NCBI RefSeq assembly: GCF_002993025.1
Contig: NZ_NXGI01000017.1
Coordinates: 1 to 64,000 of the forward strand
Source of the DNA: Arcobacter cryaerophilus gv. crypticus
GTDB taxonomy: Bacteria; Campylobacterota; Campylobacteria; Campylobacterales; Arcobacteraceae
DNA length: 64,000 nucleotides
Direction of reading: 5' to 3'
In this document: one piece after another, positions 54,939 through 63,224 of the stretch
Numbering within the stretch: position 1 is the stretch's first letter
Layout of the letters: each line of letters starts with the position of its first letter
Notes under the pieces: generated by a model
The model's input: the letters and a program-made list of their open reading frames with translations, nothing else
Database searches by the model: none
Told to the model about the DNA's origin: nothing
Position numbers and translations under genes: made by a program

Positions 54939-55235
54939 TTACTGAAATCTTGTAGTTTTATAGCTTACTTTTAATTTATGTTTTGTAGCTCTTCCTTGAA
55001 CTCTTTTTCTCCACATTTTAAAACTACTTCTTTTTAAAAGATCCCTCATCATATTTTTAACTTCATTTTCAGTAAAACCATAAAGCTCTTTTATAATATC
55101 AAAAGAGACTCTATCTTGCCATGCCATTTCAACTAATCTATTTTTATCAGTTTCACTAAAAATTAAATTAGTTTTTTTAACAGTCTTTTTTTTATTTATA
55201 TTAAACTCTCTATTACTATCTTTTTCAAAATACAT
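54939..55235 (-). CDS. TIGR03643/DUF2805 family protein
   Basis: A 98-residue basic protein. MAWQDRVSFDIIKELYGFTENEVKNMMR and SSFKMWRKRVQGRATKH are the signature of this small family, which I recall being encoded close to photolyases. The helix-turn-helix-like first half and basic tail suggest nucleic-acid binding, but no function is established. It lies 3 bp from the lipocalin gene and 23 bp from the SDR gene. Confidence 0.85.
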   Translation of the reverse strand: MYFEKDSNREFNINKKKTVKKTNLIFSETDKNRLVEMAWQDRVSFDIIKELYGFTENEVKNMMRDLLKRSSFKMWRKRVQGRATKHKLKVSYKTTRFQ

Positions 55236-55238
55236 ACC

Positions 55239-55763
55239 TTACTCCTGTATTGTGTAAATAAGTTTTGACTTATCAAACCCCATATTTGTAATTTTTTCTA
55301 ACAATTTGTTTAATACATCATCACTAATAGTTTTTTCTCTTGATAAAATCCATAAATACTCTTTTGAAGGAGTTCCAATGATTGCATACTTATAATCTTT
55401 ATCTAAATCCAAAATCCAATAATCTCCATAAAATGGTCTAAAAAAACTAACCTTTAATTTACTATTTGTATCATCAACATTATATGCAACTGCTTTTGCA
55501 TCTTTAAACTCATTTGTACTTATTTTTGTACAACTATTTAAAACTTGAATTTTCCCATCATCTCTTAAAGAGTAATTTGCTTTTACATTTTTGCAATCTT
55601 TTTGAAACTTATGCTCATATCTTGCAATCTCATACCAATCACCTAGATATTTTTGTAAATCTACTTGTTGTACTGTTTTTAAATCTGTTGCTTGTTTTGT
55701 ACTACAAGATACAAGAAGAATAGACAATAAAGCTATACAACAAAAACTAACTACTTTTTTCAT
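55239..55763 (-). CDS. blc: outer-membrane lipocalin (Blc-like lipoprotein)
   Basis: A 174-residue lipoprotein (lipobox LVSC, Cys20) with the lipocalin hallmark KYLGDWYEIARYEHKFQKDC, a middle KVSFFRPFYGDYWILDLD and DYKYAIIGTPSKEYLWILSR. Bacterial lipocalins bind lysophospholipids and fatty acids and are stress-linked. It follows hemH by 9 bp in the same direction and precedes TIGR03643, suggesting one operon hemH-blc-TIGR03643-SDR-phr. Confidence 0.92.
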   Translation of the reverse strand: MKKVVSFCCIALLSILLVSCSTKQATDLKTVQQVDLQKYLGDWYEIARYEHKFQKDCKNVKANYSLRDDGKIQVLNSCTKISTNEFKDAKAVAYNVDDTNSKLKVSFFRPFYGDYWILDLDKDYKYAIIGTPSKEYLWILSREKTISDDVLNKLLEKITNMGFDKSKLIYTIQE

Positions 55764-55772
55764 AATTTTTCC

Positions 55773-56708
55773 TTATTTTAATTTTAAATTTTCATAAATA
55801 GATTTTAAAGCCGCAATAAAATTATAATTGCTATTTAAAGCTTTTGCAACCCTATAATCTTTTATACCATACTCTTTTGCTAACTCTCCATATTCTATCA
55901 CTAATTCTCCTAAAGTTTCTGAATTATCAACTGTAAAAGATATAGGATAAATAATAACCTTTTTTCCTAACTCTTTTAACTTATCTTCCATATATGGTTG
56001 TAACCATTTCATAGGACCAACTCTTGACTGATAGGCAACATCTATTTTTTTGAAATTTATATTTTCTCTTTTTAACTCATCTTTTACAAATTCAACATTT
56101 GCCAAAATATGTTTTTGATATAAATCACCCTTATCTATAACTCTTTGAGTCAATCCATGAGCTGAAAAAACCAATTCAAACTCTTCTGCTCTATCATCTT
56201 TTAAAGACTCTTTAATTCTATCAACTATTGCTTTATTATAAAATATATTATCATAGTAATAATCTATAGTTTTTATTTTATGCTCAATTTTAAAACTCTT
56301 AGCACAAGATATAAAATCTTCAATAGAAGATAAAGTTGTAGTTCTTGAATGATGTGGATACATAGGTATTGCATAAATCTCATCATAATGTTTTATTTTT
56401 TCAATAACATCTTTTGCAAAAGGAGATGTATATCTCATCTCATAAAATACATCTGCATCTACAACTTTTTGTAATCTTCTTACTAATCTTTTTGTATATC
56501 CAACTATTGGAGAAATTCCACCTAATTGTCTATAGTTCTCTTTTGCTATATTTAATCTTTTATATATAATTAATTTTGCAATTAAGGCTCTAATTGGTTG
56601 AGGAGCACCTATAATATATTTGTCATTAAACATATTTTTCAAAAACACTTCAACTTCATCAAGGTTGTTTGGTCCACCCATATTCATTAAAACTATTGCT
56701 CTTTTCAA
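55773..56708 (-). CDS. hemH: ferrochelatase
   Basis: Inserts Fe2+ into protoporphyrin IX. 311 residues: VLMNMGGPNNLDEVE, YTSPFAKDVIEKI, the active-site His in VFSAHGLTQRVIDKGD (the usual SAHGLP reads SAHGLT), YQSRVGPMKWLQP and the Glu-rich C-terminal PISFTVDNSETLGELVIEY. The start is TTG at 56708 behind TTAGGA. It heads an operon whose later genes are photolyase and partners, though haem supply is a general need. Confidence 0.93.
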   Translation of the reverse strand: MKRAIVLMNMGGPNNLDEVEVFLKNMFNDKYIIGAPQPIRALIAKLIIYKRLNIAKENYRQLGGISPIVGYTKRLVRRLQKVVDADVFYEMRYTSPFAKDVIEKIKHYDEIYAIPMYPHHSRTTTLSSIEDFISCAKSFKIEHKIKTIDYYYDNIFYNKAIVDRIKESLKDDRAEEFELVFSAHGLTQRVIDKGDLYQKHILANVEFVKDELKRENINFKKIDVAYQSRVGPMKWLQPYMEDKLKELGKKVIIYPISFTVDNSETLGELVIEYGELAKEYGIKDYRVAKALNSNYNFIAALKSIYENLKLK

Positions 56709-56855
56709 AATTTTTCCTAATTTTTATTGAAATTTATAATATATGAAAGATTTTTTGTAGCTCTTTTTTGTTAGTTGATATTTAATTTAAAAAATAAGGA
56801 ATAAACTAACACATAAAGAGTACAAACAAACAGTTAAAATAAATAAAATCAGTTT

Positions 56856-58250
56856 ATGAAAACATTTATCCTTTACCCAAACCAACTATTTAAAAATTTA
56901 TCAAACTTTGCAAACAAAAAAGTGCTTTTAATAGAAGAGCCACTATTTTTTACTCAATATGATTTTCATATTCAAAAACTTGTGCTTCATAGAGCTAGTA
57001 TGAAGTTTTATGAGAGTTTTTTAAAACAAAACAATACTTTAGTTGAGTATTTTGAAGATGAGAGTTATCTTGAAATTTATAAAAATGAAGAGATTTTTAT
57101 ATATGAACTTTTTGATAACTATTTGGAGAAAAAAGTTTATAAAAACTTTTCAAATATAACAACAATTAAAAATCCAAACTTCATAAACCCAAAAGATAAA
57201 AACAAGTTTTTGCATAAGTTTTATATAAATAGAAGAAAAGAGTTAGATATTTTTATGCAAAATGGAAAACCTCTTTTTGATAAATATAGTTTTGATGAAG
57301 ACAATAGAAAAAAACTTCGAAAAGAGATAAAAATTCCACCAACTTTGACATATGAAAATAGTTTTATAAAAGAGGCAAAAGAGTATTGCAAAAAGTTTAA
57401 AAGTGTTGGGGTTTGTGAATATTTCTATTATCCTACAACTTTTGAAGAAGCCTCTTTGCAACTAAACTACTTTTTAAAAGAAAAATTTGAGAATTTTGGC
57501 TTCTATCAAGATGCAATCACAAAAGATACAAAACAATCTTTTTTATTTCATTCAAATATTTCAAGTAGTTTAAATATTGGTTTACTTGATTTAAAGGAGT
57601 TAATAGAAAAAATAGTAAATTTTGAGGCACCTTATAATGCAAAAGAGGGATTTATAAGACAAATTATAGCTTGGCGTGAGTTTATGCTAAGAGTTTATGA
57701 AGATGACGGAGTAAAACTTAGAAATTCAAACTTCTTTGAGTTTAAAAATCCTATGCCTAAAAAGATAATTGAAGGAAAAAGTGGAATAAAACCACTTGAT
57801 GATGCTATGAAAAAACTAAACCTCACAGCTTATAATCACCATATAGAAAGGCTTATGATTTTAGGAAATATATTTTTATTACTTGAAATCAAACCAAATG
57901 AGGTTTATGAGTTTTTTATGAAAAACTATATTGATGCTTATGATTGGGTGATGGTTGGAAATGTTTATGGAATGAGTGGTTTTAGTGATGGTGGAAGCAT
58001 AACTACAAAACCATATATAGCAAGTTCAAACTATCTTTTAAAGATGAGTGATTATAGTAAAAATGAGAGTTGGTGTGAAATTTTGGATGCACTTTACTGG
58101 AGATTTTTATATAAATACTCTTTTAAATTTGATAAAAATCCAAGAATGAAGATGCAAATAGCACTTTTAAATAAAATGAGTAAAGAGAAGTTAGAAAATC
58201 ATCTTTTAGTTGCACAAAAGTTTATAGATGAAACTTTTATTGCAAATTGA
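56856..58250 (+). CDS. photolyase-related protein (DPRP/PhrB-like) with lost Fe-S ligands
   Basis: A 464-residue member of the deoxyribodipyrimidine photolyase-related family, which includes bacterial (6-4) photolyases with a [4Fe-4S] cluster. Family motifs: IRQIIAWREFML (about 267-279), AYNHHIERLMILGN (325-338), DWVMVGNVYGMS (363-374) and SNYLLKMSDY (391-400). Only three Cys exist (178, 187, 407). After MSDY the usual Cys-x2-Cys and its loop are missing; only C407 before the LYW motif remains. There is no clear ribosome site. It is co-directional with the TIGR03916/TIGR03915 pair. Confidence 0.85.
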   Translation: MKTFILYPNQLFKNLSNFANKKVLLIEEPLFFTQYDFHIQKLVLHRASMKFYESFLKQNNTLVEYFEDESYLEIYKNEEIFIYELFDNYLEKKVYKNFSNITTIKNPNFINPKDKNKFLHKFYINRRKELDIFMQNGKPLFDKYSFDEDNRKKLRKEIKIPPTLTYENSFIKEAKEYCKKFKSVGVCEYFYYPTTFEEASLQLNYFLKEKFENFGFYQDAITKDTKQSFLFHSNISSSLNIGLLDLKELIEKIVNFEAPYNAKEGFIRQIIAWREFMLRVYEDDGVKLRNSNFFEFKNPMPKKIIEGKSGIKPLDDAMKKLNLTAYNHHIERLMILGNIFLLLEIKPNEVYEFFMKNYIDAYDWVMVGNVYGMSGFSDGGSITTKPYIASSNYLLKMSDYSKNESWCEILDALYWRFLYKYSFKFDKNPRMKMQIALLNKMSKEKLENHLLVAQKFIDETFIAN

Positions 58251-58293
58251 CATATTTTTGGAAGAAAAAATTTATTTAAAGTAAAATTACAAA

Positions 58294-59529
58294 ATGAAAA
58301 ATGATATATATGAAAAAATGGAAATTTTAGCCAATAGTGCAAAATATGATGTATCTTGCAGTTCAAGTGGAGTTGAAACAAGCTTCAAAAAAGGGGAACT
58401 TGGAGCAACTCACACAAGTGGAATTTGCCACACTTTCACACCTGATGGCAGATGCGTATCACTTTTAAAAGTACTACTTACAAATATTTGTATCTATGAT
58501 TGTGCATATTGCATAAATCGTGTTTCAAATGATATTCCAAGAGCTGTTTTTTCTCCAAGAGAACTTGCAGACATTACGATTAACTTTTACAAAAGAAACT
58601 ATATAGAAGGACTTTTTTTAAGTTCAGGCATTGTAAAAGATGAAGATCACACTATGACTTTGATTTTAAAAGCTTTGAAAATTTTGCGATATGAGTATAA
58701 ATTTAACGGTTACATTCATATAAAATTAATTCCTGGTTGCTCTATGGAGTTAGTTGAAGAGATTGTAAAACTAGCAAATAGAGTAAGCTCAAATATAGAG
58801 CTTCCAAGTGATAAATCCCTTAAACTTTTAGCTCCTAATAAAACAAAAGAGAAAGTCTTACAACCACTAAAATTTGCACGAGATTTAAGCCTAGCAAAAG
58901 AGCAAAAACCAATAGGAATGAGCACACAACTAATCGTTGGAGCAACACCTGAAAGCGATAGAGATATACTTAAACTTAGCTCCGCTTTATATGATAAAGC
59001 TTTGTTAAAAAGGGTTTATTATAGTGCTTATATTCCTGTAAACAATGACAAAAATCTTCCATCAATTGTTACAAAACCACCACTTTTAAGGGAACATCGA
59101 CTTTATCAAGCTGATTGGTTGCTTAGATTTTATGATTTTTCTTGGGATGAGATAGTTACAGATGAGTTTCCAAATCTTGATGAAGAGCTTGATCCAAAAA
59201 CTTTTTGGGCATTAAACAACCTAAAATATTTTCCTATGGAAATAAATACAGCTTCAAAAGAGGAGCTTCTTAGAATTCCAGGAATTGGAGCTAGAGGAGT
59301 TATGAAGATTTTAAGTGCTAGAAGATTTAAGAAATTAAGCTTTGATGATCTGAAAAAACTAAAAATTTCAATTAAAAAGGCTAAGTTTTTTATCACTTGC
59401 AATAAAGATTTTCAAAGACAAGTTCCATTTTATAGGGAAAACCTCAAACTTGCACTTATAAAACCAGAACCAAAAAAACTGGTTCAAGCTTCACTTTTTG
59501 ATTATAGTTCAATTACAGGTGAAATATGA
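58294..59529 (+). CDS. TIGR03916 radical SAM protein (putative DNA modification/repair)
   Basis: A 411-residue radical SAM enzyme. The [4Fe-4S] motif is C66-x3-C70-x2-C73 (NICIYDCAYCINR), LFLSSGIV and IHIKLIPGCS follow in the barrel, and a C-terminal helix-hairpin-helix (INTASKEELLRIPGIGARG, about 318-336) would bind DNA. The family is known only by context. The ATG lacks a clear ribosome site; a TAAAAT lies 6 bp upstream. The TIGR03915 ATG overlaps its TGA, so the two proteins probably act together. Confidence 0.9.
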   Translation: MKNDIYEKMEILANSAKYDVSCSSSGVETSFKKGELGATHTSGICHTFTPDGRCVSLLKVLLTNICIYDCAYCINRVSNDIPRAVFSPRELADITINFYKRNYIEGLFLSSGIVKDEDHTMTLILKALKILRYEYKFNGYIHIKLIPGCSMELVEEIVKLANRVSSNIELPSDKSLKLLAPNKTKEKVLQPLKFARDLSLAKEQKPIGMSTQLIVGATPESDRDILKLSSALYDKALLKRVYYSAYIPVNNDKNLPSIVTKPPLLREHRLYQADWLLRFYDFSWDEIVTDEFPNLDEELDPKTFWALNNLKYFPMEINTASKEELLRIPGIGARGVMKILSARRFKKLSFDDLKKLKISIKKAKFFITCNKDFQRQVPFYRENLKLALIKPEPKKLVQASLFDYSSITGEI

Positions 59530-60257
59530 TTTTACTTTATGATGGAACTTTTGAGGGATTTTTATCTTTGGTTTATGAGGTTTATTATAAAAAATTAAAA
59601 CCTATAAAGATATATAAAACTCTTCCAAATGAGATGATTTTTGAAGAGATTTTAGAAATAAACACTTCAAAACATGATGCTACAAAAGTTTTAAATGCCA
59701 TAAAAACAAAATTTCCAAATGAGTTAATTCAAAGGATTTTAAATATTTTTATGTGTGATTCAAAAGAATTTGAACTCTATTTATTAGAGTATATTATTAT
59801 TGGTTTTAAAGAATCAAAACAACTATACAATATCAATAACTCTTGCGTTTTTTATATAAATAATCTTGAAAAAGAGTTATTTAGAAATGTACATAAAATG
59901 ACAGGTTTTGTAAGATTTGAAGAGTTAGATGATAAGAGTTTGTATGCCAAAGTTGAATCAAAATTTAATCTTGTCTATTTTTTGGGAAAACATTTTCTAA
60001 AAAGATTTAACAACCAAAATTTTATAATTCATGATATAAATAGAAAATTAGCTTTTGTAAAAATGCAAAATGATTTTTCAGTTCAAGAGGTTGCTTTTTT
60101 TGATGAACCAAATTATTCATCAAGTGAGCAAAAGTTTCAAAAACTATGGAAAAGTTTTTTTAGTGCAGTTGCAATAAACGAAAGAATAAACCCAAAGCTT
60201 CAAAGACAGATGGTACCACTTTTATATAGAACTTATATGAGTGAATTTAAAAATTAA
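59526..60257 (+). CDS. TIGR03915 family putative DNA metabolism protein
   Basis: A 243-residue protein beginning ILLYDGTFEGFLSLVYEVYYKK, the signature of TIGR03915/DUF4130; later motifs include MTGFVRFEEL and HFLKRFNNQNFIIHD. In other bacteria this domain is paired with the radical SAM TIGR03916 protein and sometimes fused to a uracil-DNA glycosylase-like domain; that domain is absent here. Coupled by ATGA to the upstream gene. It ends two bases from the convergent ABC1 kinase stop. Confidence 0.88.
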   Translation: MILLYDGTFEGFLSLVYEVYYKKLKPIKIYKTLPNEMIFEEILEINTSKHDATKVLNAIKTKFPNELIQRILNIFMCDSKEFELYLLEYIIIGFKESKQLYNINNSCVFYINNLEKELFRNVHKMTGFVRFEELDDKSLYAKVESKFNLVYFLGKHFLKRFNNQNFIIHDINRKLAFVKMQNDFSVQEVAFFDEPNYSSSEQKFQKLWKSFFSAVAINERINPKLQRQMVPLLYRTYMSEFKN

Positions 60258-60258
60258 A

Positions 60259-61818
60259 CTATTTTATAAACCAAACTCTTAAAAACCCAAAAGAGACCAA
60301 AACCAAAGCTAGATTTTTTAAATTATCATCATAAAACATCAAAAATATTCCAAATAAAATAAATGAAAAAGATTTTAAATAAGAGCCAAAATACTCTTTT
60401 AAATCTTTTTTTATAAACTCTAGTTGCTCTTTGTTTATTTGTACTTCAAGCTCACCTTTTGAACCTTTTGCAACTAGTTGTTTTAGGTTTTTTATAAATT
60501 TTGGAAGTGACTCTAACTCATCTAAAACTATTTGTGAAATTGTAGTTTTAATTCCTAAAGCTTTTGGAAGATTATCTTTTAAGATTGGTAAAATATCTTT
60601 TACACCATTAAAATTTTCTATATAAGTTGTGCCTAATCCTTCAATTATTGCACTAACTCTTAGAATATAAACAGCATCGCTTGGAAGTTTAAAAGGTAAA
60701 TCTCTAGTGCTTTCCAAAACTTCAAATGCTAGTTTTTGCATAGATTCACTAGATAAATTATCATTTGAGAAAATATCAAACATCTTTTGACTAAACTCAA
60801 CCATTAAACTTTCAGGTGCTTCATAACTAATAGTTCCAAGTTTTTTATTTGCTCTTACAAATGTTTCAAAATCACCTCTGTTTGCACCATCAATTAGCTC
60901 AATTATCGCAACTCTTGAGTCATTTGGTATATTTTTAACCATTCCAAAATCAAGTAATATTAAGTCTCCATTTGTATTTACAAGCAAGTTTCCAGGATGA
61001 GGATCGGCATGAAAATATCCATTTATTAGCATCTGCTGTGTGTAAAAATTTACAAGTTTTGAGATAATTTGTTTAAAATCAATATCATATTTTTCTAAAG
61101 AAGTTTTATCATCAAATCTAAAACCATCCATAAAAGTCATAACTATAGCACTTTGAGAGCAAAACTCTTCAAAAGGTTTTGGAAATAAAATATCACTATC
61201 TTTATATACAGTAGAAAACTTTTTTAAATTCTCAAGCTCTATTGTAAGATTCGTTTCATCTTTTATCATAGATGAAAACTCATTTATAACTGCATCAATT
61301 GAGTTTTTTGTATAGTATGAGAAGAGTGGTCTAAAAAGTTTGTTAAAAAAGTTTAATATTTTTATATCAACTCTTACTTGTTTTTCAATATTTTTTCTTC
61401 TAAGTTTTACTGCAACTTTTGTATCATCTTGCAAATGAGCAATATGAACTTGACCAATAGAAGCACTTGCAATTGGTTCATTTTCAAACTTTTTAAAACA
61501 CTCTTTTTTGAAAGATTCTTTAAAAACATCTTCAAAATCAGCTTTAGACATTTTTGGAAGCTTATCGTGAAGCTCTTTTAACTCATCTAAATACTCTTTT
61601 GAGAAAAAATCAGATCTAGTTGCTAAAACTTGTGCAAGTTTTATAAAACTAGCTCCTAAATAAAATATTGTCTCTTTTAGTTTTTTTGGATTTAAAGCTT
61701 TAACAAATAAAAAGCTATCTCTTTTTTTAATAAGTAAAAAAAGAGATAGTAAAAATCTAAATATTAAATAGACTCTAAAAGGTGAAAAAAGTTTAAAATA
61801 GATATAAAAAGTTTTTAT
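60259..61818 (-). CDS. ABC1/UbiB-family atypical kinase without a canonical start codon
   Basis: A protein kinase-like protein of the UbiB/Coq8/ADCK family. From AUA at 61818 it is 519 residues, the usual length, and includes LGASFIKLAQVLATRSDFF, the family KxGQ motif (here KLAQ). The first canonical start, ATG at 61551, would delete that motif. Further on are ASASIGQVHIA (nucleotide loop), VAVKLRRK, HADPHPGNLLV and LLDFGMVK, then two C-terminal membrane segments. From the last in-frame stop to 61551 there is no ATG, GTG or TTG. AUA overlaps the phasin UAA and follows AGAGGA at 6 bp; a slippery UUUAAAA offers -1 frameshifting instead. Confidence 0.85.
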   Translation of the reverse strand: MKTFYIYFKLFSPFRVYLIFRFLLSLFLLIKKRDSFLFVKALNPKKLKETIFYLGASFIKLAQVLATRSDFFSKEYLDELKELHDKLPKMSKADFEDVFKESFKKECFKKFENEPIASASIGQVHIAHLQDDTKVAVKLRRKNIEKQVRVDIKILNFFNKLFRPLFSYYTKNSIDAVINEFSSMIKDETNLTIELENLKKFSTVYKDSDILFPKPFEEFCSQSAIVMTFMDGFRFDDKTSLEKYDIDFKQIISKLVNFYTQQMLINGYFHADPHPGNLLVNTNGDLILLDFGMVKNIPNDSRVAIIELIDGANRGDFETFVRANKKLGTISYEAPESLMVEFSQKMFDIFSNDNLSSESMQKLAFEVLESTRDLPFKLPSDAVYILRVSAIIEGLGTTYIENFNGVKDILPILKDNLPKALGIKTTISQIVLDELESLPKFIKNLKQLVAKGSKGELEVQINKEQLEFIKKDLKEYFGSYLKSFSFILFGIFLMFYDDNLKNLALVLVSFGFLRVWFIK

Positions 61819-62078
61819 TTTAAATCCTCTTTTAACTTCTCTAAATCAGCTTTTGTAGCAACTCCTAATTCATCTAAAACCTCTTTAAACATATCTTTTA
61901 TCTTAGTTTTAATTCGCTCATCTTCATCTTTTCCTTTTTGCTCTAAAGATTCCAAAAAGCTCTTTGCATCACTAGTTTTAATTTTTCCTTTTTCCTCAAG
62001 AGTTTTTAACTCCTCTTCAACTCGCTCTTTTAAAAGTAACGCTCCACCAAGTCCTGTAAATAAAATCTCTTTTAACAT
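61815..62078 (-). CDS. phasin-like protein (COG3937 type)
   Basis: An 87-residue helical protein: a short hydrophobic N-terminus (MLKEILFTGLGGALLLKE) followed by a Lys/Glu coiled coil and a C-terminal GVATKADLEKLKEDL segment typical of phasin/PHA-regulator-like proteins. No PHA synthase is nearby, so granule binding is uncertain. I chose ATG at 62078 behind AAGGAG; a longer frame overlaps the EAL gene. Its stop overlaps the start of the ABC1 kinase frame. Confidence 0.8.
   Translation of the reverse strand: MLKEILFTGLGGALLLKERVEEELKTLEEKGKIKTSDAKSFLESLEQKGKDEDERIKTKIKDMFKEVLDELGVATKADLEKLKEDLK
61818..61824 (-). promoter_or_regulatory. possible -1 frameshift site / AUA start region
   Basis: On the minus strand T-TTA-AAA in the phasin frame directly precedes its TAA stop. 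Slipping back one base gives TTT-AAA and enters the ABC1 kinase frame at ATA. The same bases form the 6-nt spacer between AGAGGA (61825-61830) and ATA. Either use would express the downstream frame. Confidence 0.5.
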
Positions 62079-62088
62079 TTTTAACTCC

Positions 62089-63159
62089 TTAAAAATTAAT
62101 TTTTCTAATTGGCTCCGAAGATGGCTTTGCAAAGTAGTAACCTTGAACCAATGAAGCACCATTGTCTTTTAAGTATAAATACTCCTCTTTAGTCTCAATT
62201 CCTTCTGCTAAAACAACAATATTATTCTCTTTTGCAATATTTACAATTGCTGTAAAAACAGATTGATTTGCCTTGTTTTTATCAATATCTTTTATAATTT
62301 CTCTATCTACTTTTACAATATCAGGCAGAAGTTGAACAATCATATTTAAAGAGGAGTATCCACTTCCAACATCATCTAAAGCTACCATAAAACCTTTTGA
62401 TTTATAAAAATTTAAAATATTTTTTAAGTGTTCAATATCTTCTATATTTTCACTCTCAACAACTTCAAATATAATATTTTTTGGATCAAACTCTAAAGAA
62501 TTTGCCCATTTTACAGTAGATTGTAAACAGTGATTTGGATCATAAATTGCTGTTGGAATAAAGTTTATAAAAACCTTTGCTCTAATATTTTTAATAGCAG
62601 CAGTTTTTAGTGAACTCTCTCTGCAAGCTCTATCTAAATAAAAAAGCATATCTCCATCTTTTGCCCAAGTAAAAAGCTTATCTGGATAAACCAATGTTCC
62701 ATCTTCGTTTACACCTCTTGCAAGAGTTTCATAACCATAAATTGTATTAGTTTTTACATCTAAAATTGGTTGAAAATGTGCTGTTAATCCACCTTTTGAA
62801 AGTAAAGATGAAAGCTCTTGAGCAGAGATTTGATTTTTATATTTCTCTAAACTCTTTACATTTTTAATTTTTGAGTAATCAAGTTTTTCATTTTCACTTA
62901 AACTAAGAATATAAATAGCTTCTCTTTCATGTTTTTTAAATATATTTTTTGAAAGAAGATTAGTTAAAAAATCAATCAAAGAAGAAGTTTTAACAACAAC
63001 AGTTAAACTATCTTCTTTTAAATAATTAATACCGCTATCATCTAAAAAATCTCTAAATTTTTTAGATAACTCAATAACCTCAAAACCAAAAATTAGATTC
63101 GACTCACTATCTTTTAATATTGGTAAAGTTTGACACTTTACACAAGATGATGTAGGCAT
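62089..63159 (-). CDS. EAL-domain cyclic-di-GMP phosphodiesterase
   Basis: A 356-residue protein. The N-terminal 115 residues form an unassigned domain beginning with C6-x2-C9; the EAL domain follows at about 120-350. Catalytic residues are present: E144 (ETL in place of EAL), N199, E232, D262-D263 (DDVGSGYSS), K283, E319 and Q339, so it should hydrolyse c-di-GMP. GAGGAG precedes the ATG. It is in line with a LytTR regulator upstream and the phasin gene 10 bp downstream. Confidence 0.9.
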   Translation of the reverse strand: MPTSSCVKCQTLPILKDSESNLIFGFEVIELSKKFRDFLDDSGINYLKEDSLTVVVKTSSLIDFLTNLLSKNIFKKHEREAIYILSLSENEKLDYSKIKNVKSLEKYKNQISAQELSSLLSKGGLTAHFQPILDVKTNTIYGYETLARGVNEDGTLVYPDKLFTWAKDGDMLFYLDRACRESSLKTAAIKNIRAKVFINFIPTAIYDPNHCLQSTVKWANSLEFDPKNIIFEVVESENIEDIEHLKNILNFYKSKGFMVALDDVGSGYSSLNMIVQLLPDIVKVDREIIKDIDKNKANQSVFTAIVNIAKENNIVVLAEGIETKEEYLYLKDNGASLVQGYYFAKPSSEPIRKINF

Positions 63160-63224
63160 ATTTACTCCTCTTTTTTTAAAATTTTAATAGAATTTAGAAA
63201 TTTTGGTACTATTTTTGTGCCTCT

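Noticed and set aside
60259-61551. ABC1 kinase as an N-terminally truncated pseudogene beginning at ATG 61551
   Set aside because: The missing N-terminal region, including the KxGQ-like motif, is intact and uninterrupted immediately upstream in the same frame, which is not expected for a decayed 5' end.
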